64,000 bases of DNA. Origin: Paenibacillus sp. Soil750 (GTDB lineage: Bacteria; Bacillota; Bacilli; Paenibacillales; NBRC-103111). Location of the stretch: positions 1-64,000 of the forward strand of contig NZ_LMSD01000042.1 of NCBI RefSeq assembly GCF_001428045.1, written 5' to 3'. This document shows, in pieces, positions 29,601 to 36,534 of the stretch. The notes beneath the pieces were generated by a model that ran no database searches, was not told the origin of the DNA, and worked only from the letters and a program-made list of their open reading frames with translations. Position numbers and translations under genes: made by a program. Numbering within the stretch: position 1 is the stretch's first letter; the number at the start of each line of letters is the position of its first letter.

Positions 29601-32282
29601 CTTGTACATCCCAAAACTTACGCCATCCAAACGTCCTTGTTTGGTTTTCATATTCAAATCGAAGCTTAAGTTCGTATCTGGCAAGCTGCCTGTTCCCTGA
29701 ACACCGACATAAGGAATGCGGCTTTCCACAACGAATTTAGTATCACTTGCTTTGATTGGGCCCACCTGAAAGCTATTCTTCATCGTGTAGGTACCCGACA
29801 AATCGAAGCGGTTGTTACGGAATTGCAGGCCTTCAAACGGCACCGTTTCCTTAACTTTTTGAGTTCCTACTTGCAAACCGATTTCCAGATCACCAGTTAG
29901 ACGCAGGCCGTCCTTTGTAAAAATAAACGAGCTTGCCTTGACCGGCATATCCATGTTCAAGTAGTCCGTCGCTTGCGAGCTGCTCAAATCCAAAGCGAAC
30001 TTGTCTGACGTGATGGTAAAAGGCCCCTCATGAATCGTGTAAGACACATTCGAACCGAGTGCTCCACCGCCGTTGACATATAAGCGGCCATCGCCGGTTA
30101 TTGTCGCTGGATTTACTCTTTTGTCCACAGTAAGGCTGGTTCCCTTGAACATGACCGAGTCATTAATGATTACCGGTTCGGTAGTGTCATTAAGTGTATA
30201 GAGACCAGCCGTATCCGGATTCTCCGTGAACGGCCCTTGCAGACCAAGACTGTTTGCCTCGTTGCTAGCAGACGTGCTTGGCACATCTACTCTAGCGAAG
30301 TTTCTTGGTTTGTAGAAGTCTTGTGCTGTTATCATCAAACCTTCCGTATATACATAATCTTCATAGAAATCATGCTCCAGGTGTACATCATATTTGCCCG
30401 GTGGCAATTCATCCTTCCATGTCAATTCTAACTGACGTTCATTAATGACATTGTAAGAAAGTGTATATTTGGTGCCGTCCTTACTTTGTAAATAGTAATG
30501 AATATCGGCTAAAGGCTTACGAAGCAAATTAGGAATACCCGTACCGACTGCAACCAATCGTTTCTTGTCTTTCACATGCAGAACCGAAGCGCCTACACGG
30601 TCATAATCAACATCCGGTTTTAACATGTTCGGATCATCTTTCATGATAAATCGTCTTATATCTGTGTAGCTTGTACCAATGATATTCGTTGCATAGCCAC
30701 GTGTTTCATATTCTTTATGCCACGTAAGGCCTTTTAGAACAACAGTAAATGAGCTTGTTCCTTCTTCTGTACCTGTGTACGGTACTCGAACCCAATTATT
30801 ATCGCCCTTATCTGAGTACTCTCGATACTCGACCCCTCGTGCAGTAATGTCTTTTGTTCCATCATCATAGACATTTGTAATCACACTGACAATATCATCG
30901 ATATGCTTGAGATCAAACTGAAGAATCGGATCCACCGTAAGCTTAACACCTGGCGCTGTCGGAGGTGTATACCCGAACAACCAAGTTTCGTTCATAATCG
31001 CTGCAGGCTCAGCACCGACTTTAGAGCCGAAAACTTTATCCATGATCATAATTTCGTCGCGATTTCCACCAAACATGACAAAATTTTTACCATCGAACGC
31101 TATGTTCGCATTGGTTAATGGGAAAGGCACCTGATTGGGTTGCCCCTGGACCTCATAAACCTTTCCCTTATCGTCCATATTACTTTTATACATAACTCCG
31201 GTGGAGAATTTTAATGGAGAAGTTTCCCACTTACTTCCATTCCATCCATAAGCCATACTCCCTCTCGTCGGAGGGTATGTGCTGGATGGCAGTTTTAATT
31301 TTTCAACCAATACCGCATTGTTATCATGTACATAGTCTCGTTCTCCACCAAAGAAGACAATTCGACGCCCATCATAGGCCATTGCCTGTCCCCATCGACC
31401 ATAAGCTTCTGGACCAGCTATCGAACTCCAGTTCTTTGCTTCCCGGTTCCATTTCCATAATAACGGAGAGCTATCATCATGCGTGATCGTCTTCGTTTCT
31501 TTTGTAGCGGTACCTGTGTAGGACGCAGTGATTTGGCCTTTGTTCCCACCGTAAAGCACTGCCGTTTGGCCGTCAAAAGCCATTTGCCCGCCATACGCTG
31601 CAGGTGGCTTATCATCAGGCGTAGCCTGAGTCCAGCCAGTTCCATTCCACAGCCAAGTATCGTCCTGAAGATGCTTAGAACTTCCGCTGCCTGAATATCC
31701 GCCGAACAGAACCAACTGATCGCCGTTATAGGCAAGCTGAGCGCCTCCGCGAGCTATCGGGGAGTCCGTAAGCCCTTGAACTTGCTCCCACTTGGCATCC
31801 ATGCCATCCCACAGCCAAGTATCACCTAGCAACGCTCCGGACTGACCCTCGCCTCCGAATAGAAGAACTTTTCCAGTGGATGGATCATAAGCCATGGCTG
31901 CGCCTTTGCGTTTGGACGGAGAGGAAGCAAGATGCAATTCTTCCCGCCAAGTTTTCTCATAGCCATCCCATATCCAAGTCTCATCGAAAAGGCCACTGTT
32001 ACTCTGACCTCCGAACATGACCACATTCTCAGCCATCTCATCAAAGATCATGGCTGCACCCTGTCTTGCACCAGGTGAAAGATTCGTTGTTACTCTCTGC
32101 CAAGTATAATCCGTAATTTTGGTTGCAGGACCGTATGTATTCTGCAGCACTGTGTTAGTCCCGGGAGCCACATCTTTAGCTTGAGCTACACTCGAACCGC
32201 CGTATAGAAACGGTATGTACTGGAATAGCAATGCAGCAATTAATAGTTTGGCCCATCCGGCTTTCCGACGTCTATTCAACAT
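23646..32282 (-). CDS. Giant SLH surface protein with kelch, FN3 and cadherin-like domains
   Basis: This is a 2878-residue exported protein. A signal peptide (about 1-36) is followed by six or more kelch-type repeats (about 60-440; recurring 'MAYD...VLFGG...DTW.W'). A long beta-rich middle comes next (about 600-1700). An FN3 domain lies near 1711-1800, with Ig/cadherin-like domains from about 2050-2450. Three SLH repeats lie at about 2670-2830, plus the start of a fourth. The tail ends GSVYVVPNH. No catalytic motif was recognised, so adhesion, scaffolding or glycan binding at the cell surface is more likely than an enzyme role. A TATAAT is present at 32400-32405 on the minus strand. It is followed by a two-component system in the same direction, which may control it. 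Confidence 0.93.
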   Translation of the reverse strand: MLNRRRKAGWAKLLIAALLFQYIPFLYGGSSVAQAKDVAPGTNTVLQNTYGPATKITDYTWQRVTTNLSPGARQGAAMIFDEMAENVVMFGGQSNSGLFDETWIWDGYEKTWREELHLASSPSKRKGAAMAYDPSTGKVLLFGGEGQSGALLGDTWLWDGMDAKWEQVQGLTDSPIARGGAQLAYNGDQLVLFGGYSGSGSSKHLQDDTWLWNGTGWTQATPDDKPPAAYGGQMAFDGQTAVLYGGNKGQITASYTGTATKETKTITHDDSSPLLWKWNREAKNWSSIAGPEAYGRWGQAMAYDGRRIVFFGGERDYVHDNNAVLVEKLKLPSSTYPPTRGSMAYGWNGSKWETSPLKFSTGVMYKSNMDDKGKVYEVQGQPNQVPFPLTNANIAFDGKNFVMFGGNRDEIMIMDKVFGSKVGAEPAAIMNETWLFGYTPPTAPGVKLTVDPILQFDLKHIDDIVSVITNVYDDGTKDITARGVEYREYSDKGDNNWVRVPYTGTEEGTSSFTVVLKGLTWHKEYETRGYATNIIGTSYTDIRRFIMKDDPNMLKPDVDYDRVGASVLHVKDKKRLVAVGTGIPNLLRKPLADIHYYLQSKDGTKYTLSYNVINERQLELTWKDELPPGKYDVHLEHDFYEDYVYTEGLMITAQDFYKPRNFARVDVPSTSASNEANSLGLQGPFTENPDTAGLYTLNDTTEPVIINDSVMFKGTSLTVDKRVNPATITGDGRLYVNGGGALGSNVSYTIHEGPFTITSDKFALDLSSSQATDYLNMDMPVKASSFIFTKDGLRLTGDLEIGLQVGTQKVKETVPFEGLQFRNNRFDLSGTYTMKNSFQVGPIKASDTKFVVESRIPYVGVQGTGSLPDTNLSFDLNMKTKQGRLDGVSFGMYKKVKLASTGLQVNYLFGNVDKLAEKSQIPQKFSVTGSVNDLIVPELKHPQANYKFNLIGTDSIDMNLSNYGFNGSGIEYYYWLPVKNMDMQTVVNPATAGIKGFSAPGFATKGDINLFEVVKGAIGTYSFNQKGFNGAIKGTVYVPKGIPRIGGATVSNVALSVNEKGISGTFRHNGVGANLKYTFNNNTILFEVEAEPPKKSWWEKGLDFVNSVSDFMDAAEPWLDIAEELFLRNTDSGKTVNDVRIAAANPLKRVFDLTPVSLSFQPDESVHIDAKARIVNGQLTSVDQTPLITTETNASSGKSTATFTVDRSYTALIALKGDQRTAALKSTASKQSYEQTMYPEISYDADSQMTYMRVALFAGKWSLTTSGNSHIQVNELLFASESMKLDELAKLWSQTPDRSVTSLTVKERGSYILKVGEAQGDIIVYKPDGRPYSLQTAQNEPDWNAFEDKGYVYTLVDAVEAGTWMISAGTSPSAVLNSVPSKTKIEDVQQWVQDQVYPTVFDMTQTDNGQAIVEIYGANEQTKLYTPKGDLYKLQPNADLPGMNVLYDESQQKKTIFLDDVDLKGQWKVVSSSHTSVVAYKSTRKFKSIKPLAMEGRFSKYLEIAENGNYMLTVSDGNANTVITAPDGSPYTLNFDAPDGNAYLQPASDRVSSTNSSGDPLQQTKISTPNPVNDGRDTLYVSLLNAPAGKWMIQNATKVDLQIQKLIPLPEIKASVNAVAGVENRIQVTWSMENASSDAQVTMMLTDSADQWVGEVIQSSLPSSGSKAIDLPTSLLPGTYYLSVVGESADQAPIHAITDATVEVTAPISLDTPEQPEVLSTGNGEISLRWASIAGDVTAYRIWASESTSGKAAVPIMDLLPQVGSEQNAVITELTSGKKYDIFVSAIGHEQGRIVLSPMSTSVLTDLPVPQPPTLSVAIDAGGKAVIEQAYTSYDGNKEKLMLTTAVKASLKVTADQDATVTLFVNGQQLGSHEQVTAGGTATFVLQDLLGVAVLEEREYNVLVESVNVRGDRSTAYRKLFIDRTGPMLIASGGNDAQSNPISLNGIVTDISRMYITGQTDAGAKLVVNGTNVPLDDKGKFYYYAPLAWGDSTDRVKMTMTATDGVGNKTEYGFEIIRGIPEAIPATPSDLAALTTGNAQMSAPYQFGTTAYQAVAYSDNVRVYAVPMAATSVVTIDGTTVPESGYVDVAVPVIGKSVSIKVRSASAGDKFYTLTLDGTGSKEALLTSLKLNNATASQPGDVLPAKVFTGTEENYAVYVDNTVDTVTLTPGAMKAGSGIKVKGQSVQGGQSSQTIQLQVGENQVPVVVTSPDGSETRNYQVTVVRELSGNAQLQSLGLATDGAQLLTDFNPTVANYEVLVPYTAGEFKLLPVAAKSDTVIYINGQKVTNGTVLSLPFTKDAQSFTIKVEAQDGTALTYIVSVLRKQTVPGQPPLLASLQADTILDGAFTPYKLKYGTIAPTESSNVAIKAITNDPEATVRVRNVKIKGGGTFTPAIGIGSNTIIVNVESADLMSSQTYSIDVKRVEESSTGPKVRQTTVAGSSGGWTFETNILRTQSSEGKALDTVKLNTTDARKILEKAAENKDHIARIYVTDLPEDPADERIVSLNAETVSLLADGGMALQLVLPDGQITVSVESLQQMDKDGKDAYFRIVPVRAEAERSEVTTRVKAAELVLKDAGGRSITIIGQPVKIETNYLGYKTEVVFPLNNLSLPENAAAAKQVLDGLAVYIEHSDGEKVLKQGEIRYDADGKPIGIAIEISKFSTFTIIQKNGAGALKPYLSGYPDGTFHPSQAITRAELATILNRIGAAKSNNTSVSAQPSGYPDVAKGHWAAEAIANMQRAGVMLGDDTGFRPNDAITRGEIANIAARLLQVGATGNTSYAGFSDTQEHWAFEAIKQASQAGILQGYSDGTFLPNNQLNRAEAVTILNRLFGRPTADVKSSSWPDVPQEHWALREIESASGTVQVLSDGSVYVVPNH

Positions 32283-32484
32283 TCATCCCTCTTTTCCTAG
32301 TTTTCATCAACAGTATCCGTAGGCATAGCAGCTTATAGACCTACCAACCCCCGGCCTCTAGTCCTAACTTCACGAAACTTTTCGACAGTAATCGGGATTA
32401 TTATACAAATGTCGGATAAACAAAAAATGAACAAGATGGAATCTAGGTTTGTTCAAAGGTCTCCTGCTATTTACCTTGACTAGA

Positions 32485-32522
32485 AATAAAAACTAGCCCC
32501 ACGATTTCTCGTAAGGCCAGCT
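32485..32522 (-). terminator. Rho-independent terminator of the SBP/GH105 transcript
   Basis: CTGGCCTTACGA pairs with TCGTGGGGCTAG through several G-U pairs over a GAAA tetraloop, then TTTTTATTT follows on the minus strand. It ends the 25-kb polysaccharide locus on its low-coordinate side. Confidence 0.78.
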
Positions 32523-32547
32523 TCACTTATCGTATATTCAGTTTTAC

Positions 32548-34716
32548 CTAGACCTTCCCTGCTACCAAATGGCGTTCCAGCTGCAGCACTTCAATGCCAG
32601 CAAGCAAAACAATACCAATACCATGCGTATCGTTAAGCAGCCATGACAGATCATCCTTATAATAACCAACACTGTACGAGTAGCCCGAACCGCGGCACAC
32701 ACCGTACACATTGCCGAATTTATCGATGGAGATGCGGGCCATGCCGTTCCAGCCCTTATGAATCGCTGCGATATACTTCTCTGTATCTGTGATCCAGCCA
32801 TACCTTACACCGCGAGCATAAGCATACAAAAACATCGAGGTGCACGAGGTTTCCTCATACGAAGTCGGCTCTGTCAGCACTTGGTGCCACAAGCCGTTCC
32901 CCCCTTGCAGGCGCAAGTAGCCTTCGCTCAATTCATTAAAGAACTGCAGCAGTTCGCCGCGCTGCTCATGACTTTCCGGCAGCACAGCCAGCAATTCCGA
33001 TAAGGAAAAAATGACCCACCCATTGCCGCGGCCCCAAGCAATCTTCGTGGGCTTGTCGATACCGAAGTCATAGACGTGAGACATGATTTGCAGCTCAGGA
33101 ATGTACAATTTTTTCTTGAACTGGATGAATTGGTTGGCTGCATCCTCCAGATAACTAATTTCACCAGTCTGTTGGTAGCTGCGGCATAAGTACGGCACAC
33201 TCATGTACAAGTCGTCGCACCACAACGTCGCATTCGGGAAATCGACATGCTTCGGCTTCCGGTACAGGGAACCGTCAGGCAGCCGATCCTGTCTGTTGCT
33301 AATATAATCCGCGATTACATCAGCAATCCGCTCAGCGCCTTGAAGCGGATGATTTTGCAGCGCTAGCAGCATCGTTGCACCGAACGAGCCGCAGTCATCC
33401 AAGCTATCCAGCGTCGCCAGTGTGTTCAACACACCCGAAGCGCCATATTGCGCTTTGTCCCAATTGGCATAAGTGTACAGCCGCGTGCATGTTTCAATAT
33501 GCTTATACACATACTGCAGCAAATCGTCGCGACCAAGCAGCTTTCCGGTCTGGAGCATCCCATACAGCGTTACGCCAAGCGGATAGTTCCACTTGCCGAA
33601 CAACGCATTCTCCGTGAACGGTCGTACCCACGTGTTCGGCTGATCCAGCCGCCAGAACGTTCCGCCCTCCTGCGTCTCCACCAAGGCAAGGAGCGAATTC
33701 TCAACATCAGGGATGGATTCACCTGCAAGGAACGGACCCAAATATAGCCAAGCGTCCTTAGCCCCATGTACAGGATATGGTTCCACAAGCTGAACGCCAA
33801 CCGAAAGCGGATCCAGACGAAAGCCTACACTCCCGTTCGCACCAAAGCATTGGATGACAAGGTTATGCTCGCCGTACGCTAACTGCAGATTAGCACGGAA
33901 AGCGCCTGCTTGGTCGATGCGGGTTTGCAGTTCCCCATCCACATAAATCGCAATACTTCCTTCCGCATAACCACTTAATTCAACATTTCGTAGTTTAGGC
34001 GAGAATGAACGCAGCTTCGTCCAAGCGATTGCATACCTGCCGTTCAGTTCTCCGAAGATGCGTGCAACAGAGGTTCTCGCCTTCTCGTCATCGTTCCACA
34101 CCAGTTCCGGATACCAAACACGATCAGCTTCCGTACTTCCCTCGCCGGGGAGCTCGCTCCACACATGATCCTGCGGCGCAGAGTAGATCCAACCTTCGTG
34201 GCCGAATCGCTCGGGTGAAGGTGCCAGGAAATGCACGGGATTACTCTTATACGAACCTGGCCCAAGAGAGCCTCCGCTGCCCGCTTCTGTTTTGGTAAAC
34301 TGGAACACCAAGTGATTCCAGCCCTTATGCATTGGAATAGTAACGACTGTTCTTCGTTTCGGATTTAGTTCATCTGCGATATTCGCTTTGTAAATGGGCT
34401 GCCCGTTCGCAAACAAAATGAGCGGACCATAGCAATGCAAGATGAAATTGAGCGGTGTGTCCACATCACTCCAATATTGCGACCACGCATAGACGATCTG
34501 TCCGTTCTGCAGCTCGGGGAAACGTTTTACGAAATTAAAATCATAACTGTAATCGTGGTTCTTTCTAATCCCATTGGCACAAAAAGCCCGGTATGCCATC
34601 GGATGAGGCGGGTTGTTTCCTACATATCGGTCAGATACTGTAGCTAAAATTTCGCTTACGCGGTCTCCGCATTTCGTAAAAATGCTTTCGTTGATGTCGA
34701 TGTAACGCTCCGTCAT
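32548..34716 (-). CDS. GH105-type unsaturated uronyl hydrolase with N-terminal beta-sandwiches
   Basis: This is a 722-residue cytoplasmic protein. Residues about 1-330 are beta-sandwich modules. From about 340 on it has the alpha/alpha-barrel of GH105/GH88: LWCDDLYMSVPY near 520 (catalytic Asp region), WGRGNGW near 590, GLWHQVL and a YEETSCTSMF helix near 645. Such enzymes remove the 4,5-unsaturated uronate left by polysaccharide lyases. That fits the PL8 lyase in the same locus. ATG at 34716 follows GGAGAGGA; the 26 codons upstream are unlikely to be translated. A hairpin separates it from the binding protein upstream. Confidence 0.85.
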   Translation of the reverse strand: MTERYIDINESIFTKCGDRVSEILATVSDRYVGNNPPHPMAYRAFCANGIRKNHDYSYDFNFVKRFPELQNGQIVYAWSQYWSDVDTPLNFILHCYGPLILFANGQPIYKANIADELNPKRRTVVTIPMHKGWNHLVFQFTKTEAGSGGSLGPGSYKSNPVHFLAPSPERFGHEGWIYSAPQDHVWSELPGEGSTEADRVWYPELVWNDDEKARTSVARIFGELNGRYAIAWTKLRSFSPKLRNVELSGYAEGSIAIYVDGELQTRIDQAGAFRANLQLAYGEHNLVIQCFGANGSVGFRLDPLSVGVQLVEPYPVHGAKDAWLYLGPFLAGESIPDVENSLLALVETQEGGTFWRLDQPNTWVRPFTENALFGKWNYPLGVTLYGMLQTGKLLGRDDLLQYVYKHIETCTRLYTYANWDKAQYGASGVLNTLATLDSLDDCGSFGATMLLALQNHPLQGAERIADVIADYISNRQDRLPDGSLYRKPKHVDFPNATLWCDDLYMSVPYLCRSYQQTGEISYLEDAANQFIQFKKKLYIPELQIMSHVYDFGIDKPTKIAWGRGNGWVIFSLSELLAVLPESHEQRGELLQFFNELSEGYLRLQGGNGLWHQVLTEPTSYEETSCTSMFLYAYARGVRYGWITDTEKYIAAIHKGWNGMARISIDKFGNVYGVCRGSGYSYSVGYYKDDLSWLLNDTHGIGIVLLAGIEVLQLERHLVAGKV

Positions 34717-34741
34717 GATTTCTTCCTCTCCTGTTCCAATA

Positions 34742-34766
34742 AATAAAGAGGCGGAGTCTCTCCGCC
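34742..34766 (-). terminator. Intercistronic hairpin between binding protein and GH105 genes
   Basis: GGCGGAG-TCT-CTCCGCC (34750-34766) is a perfect 7-bp stem, followed on the minus strand by TCTTTATTTATT. It lies 32 bases after the binding-protein stop. It is likely a partial terminator or 3'-stabilising hairpin that keeps binding-protein mRNA more abundant than the enzyme mRNA. Confidence 0.6.
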
Positions 34767-34798
34767 CCTTACCATCATGCTTTTCACACAACAAATTC

Positions 34799-36355
34799 TT
34801 ATTTTGCAGCGCCGCCGCTGCGTTTTTGATAAGCTTCCGTCATTTCTTGGCTCATTTTCGCCAAATCTGCATCTGCTTTCGCTTTGGTAACGAAATCGTC
34901 CCACGCAGTAATCGGCTCACGGCCTAGAATAATCTTCGTTTTCAAATCTTGGACTTTTTTCTCAAATTCAGGCAGCAGCTTTTGCGCCGTTGGCGAGTAG
35001 AGACCGATACTGATATCGGCGACACTTGTTTTGGCACGCTCGTCTTGAATTTTCATGAACAAATCGTTGGCATCTTTCGGGAAATATACCTTTGTAGAGC
35101 TCGCATATGGATCCGCGACATAGACGATTTGGTTAAAATCAGGACCGTTATCCTTCGCCAACTGCTCAGTGTTGATCACTTTCTGACCATCCTTGACCGT
35201 GTGATCCACACCTTCGATTCCATATTGCTGAATCGCGAATACATCGTCATTCATCCACGTATCTACCATTTTCAAGATGCGTTTCATTTTGGCTTCAGGC
35301 ACGGATTTCGGAATAGAAACCATCCCGGAAAAACCAGGACCTTTCGGATTGTACCCATTCATGTTGGTTAATGGATAGAAGTCAGTCGGCTTCATATTCG
35401 GATCGATTTTTTTAAGTAGTTCATAGTGATCATTCATCGTACCAGCTTTATCCATGATGATGCCTGCTTTACCACCGTTAAACAGATCGGAGGCCTGGGA
35501 AAGCTTCAATGATGCGAAGTCTTCCGGAAGCAGCTTGTCTTTGTACATTTTAGTCAAATATTCAATGGACTTGCGAGTTTCCGGTAGCAGCGCGGTATTT
35601 ACAATTTTGCCGTCAACCAGTTTCCACTTGTCGTTTTTCACATTCGCGCCGGTAAAGCTGTTCTCGATTGTTGCCAGCGTTCCCATATCAGCGGGAGGTG
35701 TCATAAAGGCTGCGAGCGGAGTCGTATCGTTTTTGCCGTTCTTATCCGGGTCTTTCTCCGCAAAGGCTTTCATAACGTCGTACAGCTCATCGGTTGTTGT
35801 TGGCACCTTAAGGCCCAGATTGTCGAGCCAGTCCTTGCGAATAATGAAGAAGGAATCAGCTTCAGCTGGACGAGGACGCGGAATGCCGTAATTTTTGCCA
35901 TCCTGCATTTTAGTCAAATCCCAAGCCGTTTTGGAAACTTTGGAACTCAAGTTCGGATAGTCCTTAATATAGGGCGTCAAATCCCAGAAAGCACCTTGCG
36001 TTACCGCGTTGCGAAAAACTGGAGTGAACGGATCGTTAATCGTAATCAAATCCGGAATATCGCCGGAAGCCAGTGTCACGTTCAGCTTATCTGTATAGTT
36101 GTTGCCAGACACCCATTGAATTTTCATTTTGGAGTTCGTGGCTTTCTCAATCTCCTGCTTAATCTTGTTGTCATCTGCTGCAGGAGATGGCGTAAGCAAG
36201 ATCGTCATGATGCTAACGTCTAGCGGTGCTTCATTTCCACCTGCTGCGCTGCTTCCTGTCGTGCTCTTATTTCCGCATGCTGCAACGAGACTAGAAAGTG
36301 CCAACATAAGAACCATAGAACCTAGGACAACTTTTTTGTTTTTTCTTACTTTCAT
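34799..36355 (-). CDS. Sugar ABC transporter substrate-binding lipoprotein (block B)
   Basis: This is a 518-residue LplA-type binding protein. The lipobox LVAACGN with Cys27 predicts a lipoprotein. ATG at 36355 follows GGGAGG by 7 bases. The two permeases of the system are not adjacent: they lie upstream, separated by the membrane AraC regulator. This gene has its own promoter in the 36356-36534 gap, with the operator shared by the other block B promoters. The likely ligand is an oligosaccharide of the locus's target polymer. Confidence 0.93.
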   Translation of the reverse strand: MKVRKNKKVVLGSMVLMLALSSLVAACGNKSTTGSSAAGGNEAPLDVSIMTILLTPSPAADDNKIKQEIEKATNSKMKIQWVSGNNYTDKLNVTLASGDIPDLITINDPFTPVFRNAVTQGAFWDLTPYIKDYPNLSSKVSKTAWDLTKMQDGKNYGIPRPRPAEADSFFIIRKDWLDNLGLKVPTTTDELYDVMKAFAEKDPDKNGKNDTTPLAAFMTPPADMGTLATIENSFTGANVKNDKWKLVDGKIVNTALLPETRKSIEYLTKMYKDKLLPEDFASLKLSQASDLFNGGKAGIIMDKAGTMNDHYELLKKIDPNMKPTDFYPLTNMNGYNPKGPGFSGMVSIPKSVPEAKMKRILKMVDTWMNDDVFAIQQYGIEGVDHTVKDGQKVINTEQLAKDNGPDFNQIVYVADPYASSTKVYFPKDANDLFMKIQDERAKTSVADISIGLYSPTAQKLLPEFEKKVQDLKTKIILGREPITAWDDFVTKAKADADLAKMSQEMTEAYQKRSGGAAK

Positions 36356-36424
36356 GAGTGATCCTCCCTTGTTATGAACTTCTGAACTTCTTCGTATCCA
36401 TCGCTCCAACAGAGCACAAGGAAG

Positions 36425-36503
36425 ACATTAGTACATTCCGCTTTGATCGACAATCGGACTTTTTTGTACGGCCATTTCAGCAGGTTTAGGACTATCTTGC
36501 AAC
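36425..36503 (-). promoter_or_regulatory. Promoter and operator repeats of the binding-protein transcript (block B site 3)
   Basis: TTGTCG (36448-36453) and TAATGT (36425-36430) form a -35/-10 pair with a 17-base spacer, read on the minus strand. ACTTTTTTGTACG starts at 36458, five bases from the -35 box. A second copy, ACTATCTTGCAAC, starts at 36491, 33 bases further. Both motif and spacing repeat at the two other block B promoters near 40.9 kb and 46.1 kb. Confidence 0.6.
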
Positions 36504-36534
36504 TTGCACATCGATGTATAAAGCAAGAAAACCC

